Source: Thermoplasmata archaeon
GTDB lineage: Archaea; Thermoplasmatota; Thermoplasmata; Halarchaeoplasmatales; Halarchaeoplasmataceae
NCBI GenBank assembly: GCA_003552585.1
Contig: PUNK01000010.1
Location: 1 to 64,000, forward strand
DNA: 64,000 bases
Reading direction: 5' to 3'
Below, piece after piece: positions 45,001-53,541 of the stretch. Below the pieces are notes generated by a model that was not told the DNA's origin, searched no databases, and saw only the letters and a program-made list of their open reading frames with translations. The position numbers and the translations under genes are program-made. Each line of letters opens with the position of its first letter. Position 1 is the stretch's first letter.

Positions 45001-48000
45001 CATCCGTATAATTATCTATTTCGTCCCAAGTATCACCGCTATCTGTTGATATCAAAATTTCTCCATACGGTTCGCCATAAAAACCATCGTTAAAGTCTTG
45101 ATCTAGATAAAGGGTTGTTTCTAGTGCATCCGATGCATTGAACACAGGACTGATCAGCCATTCTTCCTGATCTAGATACTCATCATCTTCGACTAAAGCC
45201 ATGCCTTCGTCAGCCCAATCGTCCCAACCGTGTTTCCAGGTTTCATCACTACTGCTTTCGATTGTCCATTCATCAGGAATTTGGTGATGGAAGTCCTCCT
45301 CTATAAGATAGAGAATTTTAAGCATTTCTGCATATACTGGGACATCTTCCTCATCGAATGTTCCAAAGTTCTCTATTTCTGCCTCTACATCGTGTGTCTC
45401 ATCTATCATAACATTTCCTACTGGTGATAATATCTCTGAAACTCCTACATCATGAATATCAGTGACGATAATGTATTGTGATTCTGCATCGTTGCCAGGA
45501 ATTTCGTCATCTTCAAGATCAGTTGTTGAATACATGAAATATGTGCCTGTTTCATCAGGTTCCCAGTCTTCGAACTCAACTAAAACGCTTTGCTGAGCAT
45601 CTACATCCACAGTTGTTTCATCATAGTAAACTTCTTCCATGTAACCAATTGTTACCTCGTATATTTCCCAGTCATCCCAATCTCCATTATCAGGATCGTC
45701 TGTTGAATCCCATTGGAAAGCAACTTGTACGTCTTCTTCACCATCTGCATAATCAGATATGTCGTATTCGTAAAGACCCGATGCCGATTCCTCAGGAATC
45801 CATTCATCTAATAATTCCCAAGTGTCTCCACCGTCATTACTGACATGGACTCGTCCCCAGGAGTCACCACTGAAACCACTAGTATAGAAATCATGATCAA
45901 TCTGTAATGAAGCATGGGCTGCATCGGTCATGTCTAAACTCGGACTAATGAGCCATTCGTCCTGATCGATCCCAGCCACACCATCAACATATGCCATATC
46001 GATAGAATGATGCCATGTTGCAGGTTCTTCAGTTGTATTGTCTATGGTCCAATCATCAGGTATTTCCTCTTCGAAATCCTCATACAAAGCAATGGCATCT
46101 TCATTGATAGTTGTTATGACTGGCACATCTGTTTGGTCTAATGTTCCATAGTTTTTAACTAAACTTTCAATAGGATGAGCATCGACACTGTTTACCATCT
46201 CTGGTGGCTCAACAATCTCGTCTACACCAACATCTATTAAGTCAGTTACCAGTATAGTCCTTTGCTTGTAATCGTTGGTCGGGTCTTCATCTCCATCTAG
46301 ATCGGTTGTAGCATTCATGAAGTAACCGCCTTCTTCTCCCGGAGTCCAATCATCTAGAGTGACCGTGATTTCTTCACCAGAAGCAATATCGATGGCAGTA
46401 TCATCTTCGAAAACAACATCTCCACCAGTCATTTGAATATTATCAATTCTCCAGCCTTCTCTGTTTCCTATAAAATCATCGATACCAGCGGTCCACCTTA
46501 AGTGTATAGTTTCTCCAGCATAATCGTTCAAATCAAAAGTGGCAGTTTCCCACTCTCTCAATTGATAACCCCAGCCTTCTTCACCACCGATTGGGTTGTT
46601 GTTATCCTCATAGATAACACCATCGTAACCTTCTTCAGGGTGGATAAGATCCCATGGGCCATCATCTCCTTCGGTAGAGATCCTTAGGTTACCACCGTCT
46701 CTTATAGTCTCATCCCAATCATAAAATTCTCTCCAATGATCAAATGTTAAAATGATATCCGTATCATCATCGTCGGTTAATTCTATCTCAGGAGAAATCA
46801 ACCAGCTCATATATGGATCAGAGCCGTAATCTCCGTCTCCAAAGTCCCAAGAATATTCTCCGATAGTTGAACCATGTGATCTCATAGCCCAATCTACACC
46901 ATAATCTTCAGAAACATCGTCAGTATATCCTTTGTCCATCCTCACATCATCATAGAAGGCCATCTCTTCTATAGTCGCTTCAACCGGCACGTCAGTTTGA
47001 TCTTCTTCACCGAAATTGTATACTGTTATCTCAACGTTTTGTATATCTGTATTTACCATCTCATCAGGAGAGATTATTTCTATAACACCTACATCATTAT
47101 CCAAATCTTGTAAAATTCTATCGTTATTCTCTCGAGTTTTATCTAAAGATTCTTCTTCTGTTCGTGCGTCTGTCTCTTCATCGTTCTCCAAATCATCAGG
47201 ATGTCCTGGATCTGCATCCCAGTACCACGCAATTATCTCGCCATCATGTTCTACGTAGAGAGCTTCATCTTCGTTCTCATCTTCAGTAAGTTGAACAGTA
47301 CCAAAGAAGAAACCTAGATTATCCTCATCTTCTATCAATTCAACCGTCATGTTCTCAAGCTCGTTACCATCGGCATCCATGCTTGCAACATTTATTTCAT
47401 GTGTTCCTTCTCCTTCAAGGATTATATCTGTCAATGTGATATTCACTAAGTCGTTTCCTGCGTATTCTTCTCTTTCAATCTCTATAACACCTTCTTTGTC
47501 TGGTGTAACGATATCTATAATATCGTCAGGAACGTTATAGGCTGTAAGAGCATAATCCTGATTCGCATCACCGTCATTGTTGGCATCTTCAGGTACATCT
47601 GTACCTATGACCCTTACAATGTAATTTCCCGATTCAATGTCATCAGGATGAATAAAGACATTTTGGAGGTTGTTCACATCGTCCCAACCATCTCCGTTAT
47701 AATCAAAATCGGTCATTGCATCAGTATTGGGATAACTGAATCCACTATCGCTCATCCCGTCACCGCTATTATCAAAAGCATTACCGCGATAGATATCACC
47801 GCTTGGTGCTTCGACTTCCAGGTCAAGATTGTTCTTCAGTGTCGGAGTTCCACCAGTACTATCACCATCCATTGCATGTTCATCTGTATAAGACAATGTT
47901 ATTTTCAAGGGTTCATCCTCATTTACAGGACTAATTTCATACTCTTCTACGTCACCTGTTTCAATCAAAACTTCTTGATCCTCTAATTGGAAACCCATTG

Positions 48001-49963
48001 GCTCATCAAGAGGATACACCAGTTTAGATATATCGGGCACACCCCAACCTTCATCCTGATTAGGTACATGACCCCTAGTGTCTCCAACTTCAGGATCCAA
48101 TTCATTTGCAGTGTTTACCAATATCGATTTTACCATAGCAGGACTAGGTTTTTCGTCGTATCTCTCTTCGTACCATTCAACAATTATCGTTGCGGCACCG
48201 GCTACAAGAGGATTACCGAATGAAGTTCCACTAGCCGCTATGTATGTATCAGGTTCATCTAGAGGTGTATTCTGTGAAATCACACTCTCGGAGGGTGCGA
48301 TCACATCGGGCTTGATACGATTGTCTTCCGTCCAACCTCTAGAGCTCCCATCGAACATGTTTTCAGGATTTTCATAGCCCAAACCAGGGTTGTATGGTTG
48401 ATTACCACCGATGGTTATCACGTTCTTGGCGTTAGCAGGACTGCCTATCTCCTGTTCATAACCTCCTCTTCCACCATCGTTACCTGCAGATGTTGTTATC
48501 ACCATCGGACGATTCTCGTCGGTATCTCTATCTGCATCTCTAACTGCCTGGTCAAAAATTTCGTCAGAGTCACTATAAGACCCCATCGTTCCTGCACCCC
48601 AAGAGTTACTGTGGATATAGGCATCAGATTCTTGTGCAGGTATCTCGACTATCGGATAGTATTCTGTAGGCATGAAGCCTCCTGCATCATCGAAAATCTT
48701 GGTAGCAAATATTTCTGATTCATAAGCTAATCCCTGTCCCATATAATAGTCCATGTCTCCATCTTCGAAATCGGACCATATAGCTCCAGTGCCGTCATGC
48801 GTATCCCCGACAATCAAACCAGTACACGCTGTTCCGTGATAGTGACCATCGGCCCAGTTGGTTTCATCGGCACCGAAGCCGTATCCTCCTATTACTCTAC
48901 CTGTGAAGTCTGAAACGCCTGCATCCCCGACAGTTCCATCGCCTACTCCTGTATCTGCAGTGGTTATTGTTACTCCATCTCCAGAGTACCCTAATTGGTT
49001 TATATATGCACCGTAATCACCGTGTAGTCTGTAAGGTTCTTGAGGATCTCCTTCTCTGGGAGGAGGAGTTAAATCGTCCCTTGTATCATATTCATCATCC
49101 ATGAACCATTGACCACCTCCTATCAACTGTATGTCCATCTCAGCGTGGAGTTCCGGTTCAACATACGGGGAAATGAAGTAAACATCGTTCATCATCGCCA
49201 GGTCCTCGAGCTCACTCTCAGACTCAACGTCTAGTACGAGCCTCATACCGTTTTCACGAAGATCTTCAGCAGCTACCACATCAAAATCGGACTCTATAAG
49301 GGCCATATTATCTATATCAAACCCTGGTCTCAGTTTAACATTGATGGGCATATCCATATCTAAGGCCTCGTCCAACCGGGAATGCAACTTGTATTCGGGC
49401 TGGTATATCCCGACCCAATCGACGAAGAAGAAATCTTCTACCTCATCGGCAAGCTCAGGAGTCGTCACTACTTCATAGGCATAGTTCGGCACGTAGTTGA
49501 TTATCTCTACTCCTGCCTCTTCTAAATTACTTCTCCATTCGGGATTGACCGGACCCAGCATGTGGACTATGTAAATACCCTCTTCGCCTTCTCCATAAGC
49601 TTCTATCTGAAGATCAGGATCCAGTTCCGGTTCGCCTTCAGTTATATCTATATGATGTCCTTTTACAGATATCTCTGTTCGACCAGGAAGGGTATTGACC
49701 CGTAGTCCTTTTTGTTCCAGTATAGGGATAGTCTCTTCTTCCACCTCTATTAGAACATTGCTGCCGTAAGTATCGAGTACCTTCAGGTCCATCTGTTCCA
49801 TCAATTGTATTTCTTCTGTATCAGCACGTTCGATTAGTACTATATCGCCTTCAAAATCATCAGGTAAAAAAGCACCTGCTGCTACGGCGAATACTGACAT
49901 CACCAGTACCAGTGCACAGAAAAATACTAAAAATCGTTCTAATTTGCTTTTCTTTTCTTTCAT
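39068..49963 (-). CDS. P2: giant stalked surface subtilisin, paralogue of P1
   Basis: A 3,631-residue paralogue of P1 with the same plan: signal peptide (about 1-31), propeptide, S8 domain with Asp337, His376 and Ser581 plus SAGND, a Kp43-like jelly roll, five CARDB/choice-of-anchor-J units (about 955-2278), Ig/FN3 domains, an InlB-type B repeat (about 2602-2672), a ThuA/GATase-like domain (about 2855-3082), two PKD domains, Ig-like domains, a coiled coil about 3449-3573, TM 3583-3606 and an acidic tail. All catalytic residues are intact. It should be an active, membrane-tethered extracellular protease; the acidic, Asn-Thr-rich array is probably glycosylated. The ATG lies about 28 nt downstream of TATAAAAA (49988-49995 on the plus strand). 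Divergent from R2. It differs from P1 in an extended first repeat unit (about 865 bp). Confidence 0.9.
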   Translation of the reverse strand: MKEKKSKLERFLVFFCALVLVMSVFAVAAGAFLPDDFEGDIVLIERADTEEIQLMEQMDLKVLDTYGSNVLIEVEEETIPILEQKGLRVNTLPGRTEISVKGHHIDITEGEPELDPDLQIEAYGEGEEGIYIVHMLGPVNPEWRSNLEEAGVEIINYVPNYAYEVVTTPELADEVEDFFFVDWVGIYQPEYKLHSRLDEALDMDMPINVKLRPGFDIDNMALIESDFDVVAAEDLRENGMRLVLDVESESELEDLAMMNDVYFISPYVEPELHAEMDIQLIGGGQWFMDDEYDTRDDLTPPPREGDPQEPYRLHGDYGAYINQLGYSGDGVTITTADTGVGDGTVGDAGVSDFTGRVIGGYGFGADETNWADGHYHGTACTGLIVGDTHDGTGAIWSDFEDGDMDYYMGQGLAYESEIFATKIFDDAGGFMPTEYYPIVEIPAQESDAYIHSNSWGAGTMGSYSDSDEIFDQAVRDADRDTDENRPMVITTSAGNDGGRGGYEQEIGSPANAKNVITIGGNQPYNPGLGYENPENMFDGSSRGWTEDNRIKPDVIAPSESVISQNTPLDEPDTYIAASGTSFGNPLVAGAATIIVEWYEERYDEKPSPAMVKSILVNTANELDPEVGDTRGHVPNQDEGWGVPDISKLVYPLDEPMGFQLEDQEVLIETGDVEEYEISPVNEDEPLKITLSYTDEHAMDGDSTGGTPTLKNNLDLEVEAPSGDIYRGNAFDNSGDGMSDSGFSYPNTDAMTDFDYNGDGWDDVNNLQNVFIHPDDIESGNYIVRVIGTDVPEDANNDGDANQDYALTAYNVPDDIIDIVTPDKEGVIEIEREEYAGNDLVNITLTDIILEGEGTHEINVASMDADGNELENMTVELIEDEDNLGFFFGTVQLTEDENEDEALYVEHDGEIIAWYWDADPGHPDDLENDEETDARTEEESLDKTRENNDRILQDLDNDVGVIEIISPDEMVNTDIQNVEITVYNFGEEDQTDVPVEATIEEMAFYDDVRMDKGYTDDVSEDYGVDWAMRSHGSTIGEYSWDFGDGDYGSDPYMSWLISPEIELTDDDDTDIILTFDHWREFYDWDETIRDGGNLRISTEGDDGPWDLIHPEEGYDGVIYEDNNNPIGGEEGWGYQLREWETATFDLNDYAGETIHLRWTAGIDDFIGNREGWRIDNIQMTGGDVVFEDDTAIDIASGEEITVTLDDWTPGEEGGYFMNATTDLDGDEDPTNDYKQRTILVTDLIDVGVDEIVEPPEMVNSVDAHPIESLVKNYGTLDQTDVPVITTINEDAIALYEDFEEEIPDDWTIDNTTEEPATWHHSIDMAYVDGVAGIDQDEWLISPSLDMTDAAHASLQIDHDFYTSGFSGDSWGRVHVSNDGGDTWELLDEWIPEESASGLYEYDISDYADGEEDVQVAFQWDSTDDPDNGDWDDWEIYEVTIGYMEEVYYDETTVDVDAQQSVLVEFEDWEPDETGTYFMYSTTDLEDDEIPGNDAESQYIIVTDIHDVGVSEILSPVGNVMIDETHDVEAEIENFGTFDEEDVPVYAEMLKILYLIEEDFHHQIPDEWTIESSSDETWKHGWDDWADEGMALVEDDEYLDQEEWLISPVFNASDALETTLYLDQDFNDGFYGEPYGEILISTDSGDTWDEIDNYTDDAGEMEYDISDYADGEEEVQIAFVFETESHESFSASDYWEIYEISVTSVDEEYEDEITIDVDAQRTIEASFESWDPSDVGEYELTITTDLEGDEDPDNDYQIETIYVRAPEANIGVDDIISPEHEVWEETQTVQAEITNYGDFDVMDVPVEATAEYVDGFIEDFSGDFPPEGWETDDWTQSDSNDAGGTPPEAYLHWFDVTDDYSYLKSPAVDTTEVEELTLEFYSYLDHNQDDLTAMVQVRSDPDESWIDVTPWDNPVSSSLPPNHYEIDITDHLGPGTQVIFEYYGSTLELNGWYVNDVILGERHVDYVDEIEVDLDLDETKTVFFEDWTPSQAGDYVFNVTALHPDEDDPESATMEKFVEVVPIIYDLEATSIDEPTEPIFDFETRDVIGTVTNVGNQNITDAPVVMTIEPIIEGTPIDEDFSEDPLEDGWHVEDRDGNDNTWEWNEDEELMEITPIDDHEHDILWTEIADCTEGEHRVLLEFYSYLGGGYDQNERTLLISTDQGASYRRISSNITDGEITFDITQWASEEEDVMIGWEIYSEEVEEDEYWAIDDVKIITEHTEEEYESELIVDELNVSEEIQLQFDEWEPLQYPMDYLITMETQLDLDENLENVETTERVFVEEHFDPEAVDPNPYDGEEDVTHSPVLNVTVNDPNGYDMNVTFYLFDDDDNEIGNKTHEGVPSGEIAWRQFLLIEVDSTFSWYVEVDDGVTTVQSEIWEFHTYEPEGRYVTDSAAINADPPGQVDNLDLDWDADVWDVTGNELNWDASPDDGAGHNDTEYYVIYRAEEDTGPWDETTMIDYVEAEGLESYTYIDEGMADDGEQWHYIVRAVDRVGNMEMNEDAVSELPLPMATDPEPEDGEWLEGLEQDLSAYITNPTDEIIDVEFYDGLTRELIDSYQVTEDGRVETTWELEEENMAQDNYWFVITSYEDYNFGSINPTEYTLTVDISGQGTVEVDPEEESYIEGSEVELEAIPDDQWNFVEWTGDYEGTDEEITITMESDMEITANFEYLGELEGEWRWLYDADHRPDQADNALSSAEPQVWYGGIILDLSDDVGGYISEVAYFDYDETANYVQAHVAEEDNGAPGDWLASSDEHTPTGGETWVELELTEDVAIEDPGEYWIVLEIDDPSEDNLFPFGTINPNVEDGQWSNFGDPHDPADWTDLVDLGIFTAWGLEAYVEVPVSSDHITSDRELMDQDINVAVVDEENWQENEVEYKLEEYLPDGYNVDTLEADELLDEMHDYDTFVIQRFGSDELAEDFLDELEGHQGVVYLDTHQGATAEAYSDGVYRLHNIRNDPEFRDSESLGTESYQTMEILESHPIFDGIGSEGDIVPLFDGTTNWGSWFDDYSGDILAEKDYGAGYGGPAVGVCDDNNEVLLPAKGIGFFGEADDPGWTEEANQMFANAVEFVAGEVEFDPIGWHFHLIDDVEPHAEFHIEEDPDYYQGDAITLNATASYNPPSDNSGIENYTWNIVDPTGEEYIFYGPIVEKTLEYALYYDITLTVYDAYGNYASTWDEVYSIDTEDPIADAGTSDQTRVGEEYILDGSDSTDNVEVVNWTWYIEGVSEEAEGYEETLYGETVGYHFPYVGTYDILLEVSDAEGNSDTDMISIIVNPPAETFEIISPEDGEIFYEDLVIVEWEDYGYMQDMTYEIRLNYGDWDYVGTDTDYTFINLEDGTYVAQVRATDSMGNTYTRTVTFEVDTIDPEVQIITPSNGIEELTFEEEFVIEGMTDPGVQVWINGEEVPVGEDGSFTYDTTLIDGLNIFRVVSEDDQENTDEMTVYALYLPDIQDLWTEVDAIGDDIYDIQTAIAGLEDNIDSLESSLDDLQGQINSIQSDLDAARDDIEGLQTELGIVQDNVDDLELDMDEAQEDIDELENALAEAEGIIATLQSELTDLELDLEDFEQEQEEIDAEQDDDISMAWILGTVALILAILAIIIAIFTAMKKGESEEFDDEETFEEDPFDEEDL
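43130..47100 (-). repeat. Five tandem CARDB/choice-of-anchor-J units in P2
   Basis: Units start near 47090, 46225, 45455, 44660 and 43885, each opening with a DVGV-x-E/D-I type strand (YDLEATSI in the last) and holding one EDF...W anchor-J-like sandwich. The first is longer, about 865 bp, with a different internal segment (YSWDFGDGDYGSDPYMSWL). They correspond one to one with the P1 array. Confidence 0.75.
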
Positions 49964-49987
49964 ATTTTCACATCATCTTTGCACGTG

Positions 49988-49995
49988 TTTTTATA
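49988..49995 (-). promoter_or_regulatory. TATA box of P2
   Basis: TATAAAAA on the minus strand, centred about 28 nt before the P2 ATG, which implies a very short leader or none. Confidence 0.5.
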
Positions 49996-50015
49996 TCCTA
50001 ATATACAATTTACAT

Positions 50016-50127
50016 ATGGATTTGCCTTACTCCAGCTAAAGGATTTAGATGTTATTAGTGGTCTAAACAGTCTTTGAAGTTCTAGTTCTATTGGCGAAAA
50101 ATCTTTTGATGTTTTAGGCAAATCCAT
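50016..50127. promoter_or_regulatory. Long-spaced perfect inverted repeat between P2 and R2
   Basis: ATGGATTTGCCT at 50016-50027 and its exact reverse complement AGGCAAATCCAT at 50116-50127, 88 nt apart, between the two divergent promoters. Twelve matching bases in this small spacer are unlikely by chance. Two half-sites on opposite strands could be bound by R2 and joined by looping to control both genes. GATTATCGA (50153-50161), also in the P1/R1 spacer, lies just beyond. Confidence 0.45.
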
Positions 50128-50235
50128 TTTCTTCTCTATACGACGATTGAGTGATTATCGATATATATATTAGGTACACATGTGTGCTTTTTTAAGGGTA
50201 AAATATAAGGCATTGAAGTTCCTTTGATTAACCTC

Positions 50236-53200
50236 ATGAAATCGGCCGTGGCAGATAGGATACTAATCCATCTAAGTAATTATTCCCACCACTCGATAAG
50301 GAAAATGGTTCCACGAGAGGTCTCTCAGAAAGGTATAGCAGATTCGATTAATAGAAGTAGAAGTTATGTTAGTAGAGTGATAAGGCAATTGATGAACAAA
50401 GGTTTAGTCAAAGAGAAATTAAAATACCTAAAAGAAAATCAAAAAAGAAAAAGAAAGGTATATTTCCTGACAAAAGAGGGTATAAAAAAGGAGAAGCAAT
50501 TACGGGAACATCTTTTGTCAGAAGAAGTTAAAGTTCGTACTAAAAAGGGTGTAAAACAAATTCAGATATGCGACCTAGATGATTATGTGAACGCAAAAGA
50601 TATTCTACTTTTTGCAATACTAAATATCGATAAATTTGACGAAATAGATCTAAGAAACTTTGAAGGTCCAGCTAAGCCTGACTTTATCAATAGGCAAGCT
50701 GAGATTGAGAAACTTCAAAAAAAATTAGATCAGGTTAAAGAAAATGGATGTTCTGTTATATTTGTGGTAGGAAAAGCAGGAATAGGTAAAACCTCCCTTA
50801 CTATGGAACTAAAAAAATACTCGAAAGAAAATAACTTCAAATTCCTTCATGGTAAAGGTTACTTTGAGACTACTGATCCCTACACCCCTCTGAAAACCGC
50901 CTTCGAGGAGTATAGTGATGATTATGACGGAGGGATCACTTTTTCCATATTTGATAAGAGTATGGAAGGTGAAAAAAGCCATAAAAAGAGGAAGTTTAAC
51001 AATCATTTTTTGTTCTTTGACTTCATGGACGAATTGAAAAAATTCTCGGAGATTCAACCACTTGTAATATTCCTCGATGATCTGCATTGGTCCGATTCTT
51101 CGACCCTTAGATTACTTTATTACCTTGTAGATAATCTTGAAGAGAATCCGGTATTATTTATAGGTGCTTATAGGTCAGGGGCTATCGATTCAAAACATCC
51201 CCTAAATGATATTAGAAAAAGATTGTCCAGGATTAAAAAATACGATGAAATTGAACTTGAACCTCTTGGTTGGAAAGACACTAGAAAGATGGTACTCTCG
51301 ATTCTGAATTCACAACAAATTTCCTCAGAGGTGATAGATGTGATACATTCAATTACGGAAGGGAATCCTCTTTTTATAAAGGAGTTTACAGATTTGTTAT
51401 TGGAAGAAGGGATATTACCAATACAGGGGGCAGACCATGAGATAAATAAAGAAAATTTAGATATCCCCCGTATTATCGATGATACTTTGCAAAGACAACT
51501 AGATATAAATTTATCAAGAAAATCTAAAAACTTGGCTGAAATAGGTAGTGTAATTGGTGAAATCGTACCGTATGAGCTTCTTTTAAAATGCTCTGAGTTG
51601 AAAGAAATGAAAGTGTTGAGTGCCATCAATGAACTAATTGAAAGTGAAATATGGGAGGAGGATTCTAAAGATAATAAATTCATCTTTGAACATAAATTGA
51701 TGGTTAAAATTATATATAAAGATATTCCGCATTTCAAAAAGAGAAAGCTGCATAGGATCGTAGGTGATCAGATAAAAGAGATCTATGCCAGCAATATTGA
51801 AGAGTATTATTCGGATATTGCATATCATTACGATAGAGGTGAAAAAACAAAAGAGGCTGTTGAATATTACATCAAAGCCGGTGAAGAGGCTGAAAGACGT
51901 TTTGCACACGAGAATGCAGTAAATTTATACGAAAAGGCATTGACCCTAGCTACTAATACTAAAAGGATCTATGTCTATAACAAATTAGGTAAAGCATATA
52001 TGATCTCAGGGGATTTTAACCAAGCAAGTAAATATTTCAAAAATATTTTGGATGCTAAAAATTGCACTAAAAAATTAAAGCAAGAGGTAATAGCAGAAAT
52101 GAGTGACATTTATATAAAGCAAGGTAATTTTAAAGAGGCCATGGAGATTTCGGAAAAGGGAATGGATCTTATTGAGGAAGATAATTCATTAAAATGTAGG
52201 TTGCTACATTCTAAAGGAATAATTAAAAAGAAGATAGGAGATTATAAAAAAGCTGAAGATTTTTTTAAAGAAGAAAGAAAGATTGCAGAAAAGATCGATG
52301 ATCAAAATGAAATCAGCAGAGCATTGCATGGTATAGGCACATTAAAAATCAATAAAGGTGAAAATGAAGAAGCTCTAAAATTTCTTAAGAAGTCTTTAAA
52401 GATTAGGAGGGGGATTGACAATAATAAAGGGATAAGCGATACTCTAAATAATATGGGTATTATCTTCAAAAGGATTGGAGATTATGAAAAAGCTTTGGAA
52501 TGTTTCGATGAAACATTAGAAATAGAAAAGAAAATCGATAATAAACAGGGCATGATAAAAGTATTAAATAACATAGGCATCATAAATAAAAACCTGGGTA
52601 ATTTTGAGAAAGCTATTGAGTACTACCAACAAAGCCTTGACATCGGAAAAAAATTGGGGGACAACATTGGTATGGCTAAGATCAATGTAAATATAGGAAA
52701 TATTTACGAAATAAGTGGACATTACGATGAAGCATTGAACTATTTCAACGAAGCCCTTGATATCGAAAAAGATATTGGTGACAAAGCAGGAATTGGAGCA
52801 GTATTAAATAACATAGGATCTATTTATCACAAAAAGGGAGATCTCGAGAGAGCCCTAAAACACCATAAAAGGAGCATGGAGATAGGAAGAAAGCTGGGCC
52901 TTACTACAAATGTAGCTGGAAGTCTATATAACATAGGGACAATTTATCATGACCAAGGTGATTACGATAAAGCCTTCGACTATTTTAATGAAAGCTACAA
53001 AAAGGCCAAAGAGGTAGAAGAAAAAAGACTTATGATTTATATCAAAAACAGTTTAGCCGATACATGCTTAATGTTAAGGAGTACTGAAAAAGCATTGGAA
53101 TATGCCATGGGGGCAACTGATATAAGTGAGAAAATGGGGGCAAAAAGAGAATTGGGTATATCTTATAGAATACTCGGAAAAGTACATAGAGAGATAAGTG

Positions 53201-53430
53201 ATTTTAAGAAAGCAAAAAAAGATTTTGATAAGGCAAAATCTATTTTGAGGGAGATTAACGATAAAGTTGAATTGTCAAAAGTTTTGTATGAAGAGGGAGT
53301 TCTTTTGTCAGAAATTAACAATCCTAAAGAAGCAAATAAATGTTTTAATGATGCAATGACACTTTTTAAAAAACATAACAAGGTTTCTTGGGTGGAAAAG
53401 TGTGTAGAACAACTCGATAATCTGCCCTGA
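50236..53430 (+). CDS. R2: winged-helix / STAND ATPase / TPR regulator, paralogue of R1
   Basis: About 1,064 residues with the R1 plan: winged helix (GIADSINRSRSYVSRVIRQL), linker, STAND/AAA_16 NTPase with Walker A GKAGIGKT (Lys185) and Walker B FLDDLHW (Asp281-282), GAYRSG, then about eleven TPR repeats, several with the regular pattern NNIG-I-x(6)-G-D/N-Y/F-E-K-A. The TPR arrays of R1 and R2 differ more than their NTPase domains, which suggests different partners. ATG 50236 is chosen over TTG 50224 because an AAATATAA box (50201-50208) is about 31 nt upstream. Its place opposite P2 mirrors R1 opposite P1. The lysine-rich, AT-rich coding sequence stands out from P2. Confidence 0.85.
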   Translation: MKSAVADRILIHLSNYSHHSIRKMVPREVSQKGIADSINRSRSYVSRVIRQLMNKGLVKEKLKYLKENQKRKRKVYFLTKEGIKKEKQLREHLLSEEVKVRTKKGVKQIQICDLDDYVNAKDILLFAILNIDKFDEIDLRNFEGPAKPDFINRQAEIEKLQKKLDQVKENGCSVIFVVGKAGIGKTSLTMELKKYSKENNFKFLHGKGYFETTDPYTPLKTAFEEYSDDYDGGITFSIFDKSMEGEKSHKKRKFNNHFLFFDFMDELKKFSEIQPLVIFLDDLHWSDSSTLRLLYYLVDNLEENPVLFIGAYRSGAIDSKHPLNDIRKRLSRIKKYDEIELEPLGWKDTRKMVLSILNSQQISSEVIDVIHSITEGNPLFIKEFTDLLLEEGILPIQGADHEINKENLDIPRIIDDTLQRQLDINLSRKSKNLAEIGSVIGEIVPYELLLKCSELKEMKVLSAINELIESEIWEEDSKDNKFIFEHKLMVKIIYKDIPHFKKRKLHRIVGDQIKEIYASNIEEYYSDIAYHYDRGEKTKEAVEYYIKAGEEAERRFAHENAVNLYEKALTLATNTKRIYVYNKLGKAYMISGDFNQASKYFKNILDAKNCTKKLKQEVIAEMSDIYIKQGNFKEAMEISEKGMDLIEEDNSLKCRLLHSKGIIKKKIGDYKKAEDFFKEERKIAEKIDDQNEISRALHGIGTLKINKGENEEALKFLKKSLKIRRGIDNNKGISDTLNNMGIIFKRIGDYEKALECFDETLEIEKKIDNKQGMIKVLNNIGIINKNLGNFEKAIEYYQQSLDIGKKLGDNIGMAKINVNIGNIYEISGHYDEALNYFNEALDIEKDIGDKAGIGAVLNNIGSIYHKKGDLERALKHHKRSMEIGRKLGLTTNVAGSLYNIGTIYHDQGDYDKAFDYFNESYKKAKEVEEKRLMIYIKNSLADTCLMLRSTEKALEYAMGATDISEKMGAKRELGISYRILGKVHREISDFKKAKKDFDKAKSILREINDKVELSKVLYEEGVLLSEINNPKEANKCFNDAMTLFKKHNKVSWVEKCVEQLDNLP

Positions 53431-53541
53431 CTCTTTCATTTTTTAATTCTAAAATACCTTCAATTAAAATTTAAAGCATAAACTATATATGAGTATGGCT
53501 TTATTTCGTAATCGGTTTGGTTGATTTAGGAGGTAGGCCCG

